From: JAGPUQ01 sp050179115
Lineage (GTDB): Bacteria > Pseudomonadota > Gammaproteobacteria > Pseudomonadales > Porticoccaceae
Direction: 5' to 3'
DNA: 64,000 nt
Assembly: GCA_050179115.1 (NCBI GenBank)
Contig: JBFXFL010000008.1
Coordinates: forward strand, 1 to 64,000
Shown: one piece after another, positions 63,387 to 64,000 of the stretch
Position numbering within the stretch: the stretch's first letter is position 1
Layout of the letters: the number at the start of each line of letters is the position of its first letter
Notes under the pieces: generated by a model
Databases searched by the model: none
What the model was told of the DNA's origin: nothing
The model's input: only the letters and a program-made list of their open reading frames with translations
Made by a program: the position numbers and the translations under genes

Positions 63387-64000
63387 TCAGGTACCGCTAC
63401 GCAACAGCATAGTACGAATATGGCCGATCGCCTGGGTCGGATTCAGCTCCTTGGGACACACGGCAACGCAGTTCTGGATACCGTGGCAGCGAAACACACT
63501 GAACGGATCATCCAGCTCAGCGAGGCGCGCTTCGGTCGCCGTGTCGCGGCTGTCGGCCAGAAAACGGTATGCCTGCAACAGACCTGCAGGCCCGATGAAT
63601 TTGTCCGGGTTCCACCAGAACGAAGGGCAAGCCGTGGAACAACAGGCGCACAGGATGCATTCGTAGAGACCATCGAGCCTGGCGCGCTCCTCCGGCGACT
63701 GCAAACGCTCGATCGCCGGCGCCGGTGTGTCATTGATCAGCCAGGGGCGAATTTTTTCGTACTGGGCGTAAAACTGGCTCATGTCGATGACGAGATCGCG
63801 GATCACCGGCAGGCCCGGCAGCGGCCGCAGCACCAGCCGGTTGTTTTTCACGCTTTCCGAAAGCGGCGTTATGCACGCAAGCCCATTTTTGCCATTGATG
63901 TTGATGCCGTCTGAACCACACACGCCTTCACGGCAGGAGCGGCGAAATACCAGACTGGGATCCTGGCCTTTGAGCAGTTCAAGCACGTCGAGCACCATCA
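63387..64000 (-). CDS. sdhB: Succinate dehydrogenase iron-sulfur subunit (partial, cut by window edge)
   Basis: About 204 residues of SdhB are visible; some 30 N-terminal residues lie beyond the right edge. All three clusters are encoded: 2Fe-2S in RRSCREGVCGSDG, 4Fe-4S in CILCACCSTACPSF, and 3Fe-4S in CHGIQNCVAVCPKELNP. The quinone-site tryptophan and proline (FWWNPDKFIGPAG) are present. It links FAD electrons to quinone in complex II. Its place just before sucA shows the usual sdh-suc order; the earlier sdh genes should lie outside. Confidence 0.96.
   Translation of the reverse strand, partial: MVLDVLELLKGQDPSLVFRRSCREGVCGSDGININGKNGLACITPLSESVKNNRLVLRPLPGLPVIRDLVIDMSQFYAQYEKIRPWLINDTPAPAIERLQSPEERARLDGLYECILCACCSTACPSFWWNPDKFIGPAGLLQAYRFLADSRDTATEARLAELDDPFSVFRCHGIQNCVAVCPKELNPTQAIGHIRTMLLRSGT

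Noticed and set aside
1..64000. CRISPR arrays, insertion sequences, integrase genes, attachment sites, or a replication origin.
   Set aside because: No spaced repeat array, transposase-like protein, tRNA-flanking direct repeat or DnaA-box cluster was seen; the two tRNA genes show no truncated copies nearby.

Overview
This window is a GC-rich stretch of bacterial chromosome with no sign of plasmid, phage or transposon genes. Protein similarities and gene order point to a gammaproteobacterium. The first 6 kb keep the same relative order as in E. coli: rpmF-yceD, then maf, rluC and a divergent rne. Other supporting features are a prfB with the RF2 frameshift followed by lysS, rnr near rlmB, queA-tgt-secD-secF, a YaeQ protein, and sdhB-sucA-sucB-lpd-sucC-sucD. 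I cannot fix the genus. Two Baeyer-Villiger monooxygenases, two luciferase-like oxidoreductases and two SMP-30 proteins suit an environmental aerobe able to oxidise ketones or lipophilic compounds; that is inference.

Layout. 1-5.9 kb: ribosomal protein L32, YceD, Maf, RluC and RNase E, with good sigma70 promoters and a long rne leader. 6-9.9 kb: transaldolase, a DoxX membrane protein and an M13 metallopeptidase lipoprotein. 9.9-15 kb: queA-tgt-secD-secF, lacking the usual yajC. 15-21.7 kb: luciferase-like gene, tRNA-Leu(CAA), CDP-alcohol phosphatidyltransferase, rlmB, a membrane-anchored SMP-30 gene, rnr, tRNA-Leu(CAG). 21.9-26 kb: two Baeyer-Villiger monooxygenases with a divergent 66-residue unknown between them. 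26-36 kb: a long minus-strand run (purE, purK, luciferase-like, unknown lipoprotein, nfeD, SPFH protein, prfB, lysS, ung, coiled-coil protein).

36-55 kb: carbon metabolism. It holds cfa, an unusual pyruvate kinase-like protein, an SMP-30 lactonase, yaeQ, and a complete glycogen set: ackA-glgA-glgB on one strand, glgC-GH57-malQ divergent, then glgP and glk. Together these make ADP-glucose, polymerise and branch glucan, degrade it by phosphorolysis and hydrolysis/transfer, and phosphorylate free glucose; acetate kinase overlaps glgA. 55-64 kb: a MarR regulator convergent with the TCA operon sdhB-sucA-sucB-lpd-sucC-sucD, which carries its own E3 gene. Both edges cut genes (rpmF at left, sdhB at right).

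I found no CRISPR array, insertion sequence or clearly novel defence or biosynthetic system. The less explained items are the BVMO/66-residue module, the 580-residue lipoprotein, the enlarged pyruvate kinase-like protein, and paired repeat elements between glgB and glgC.
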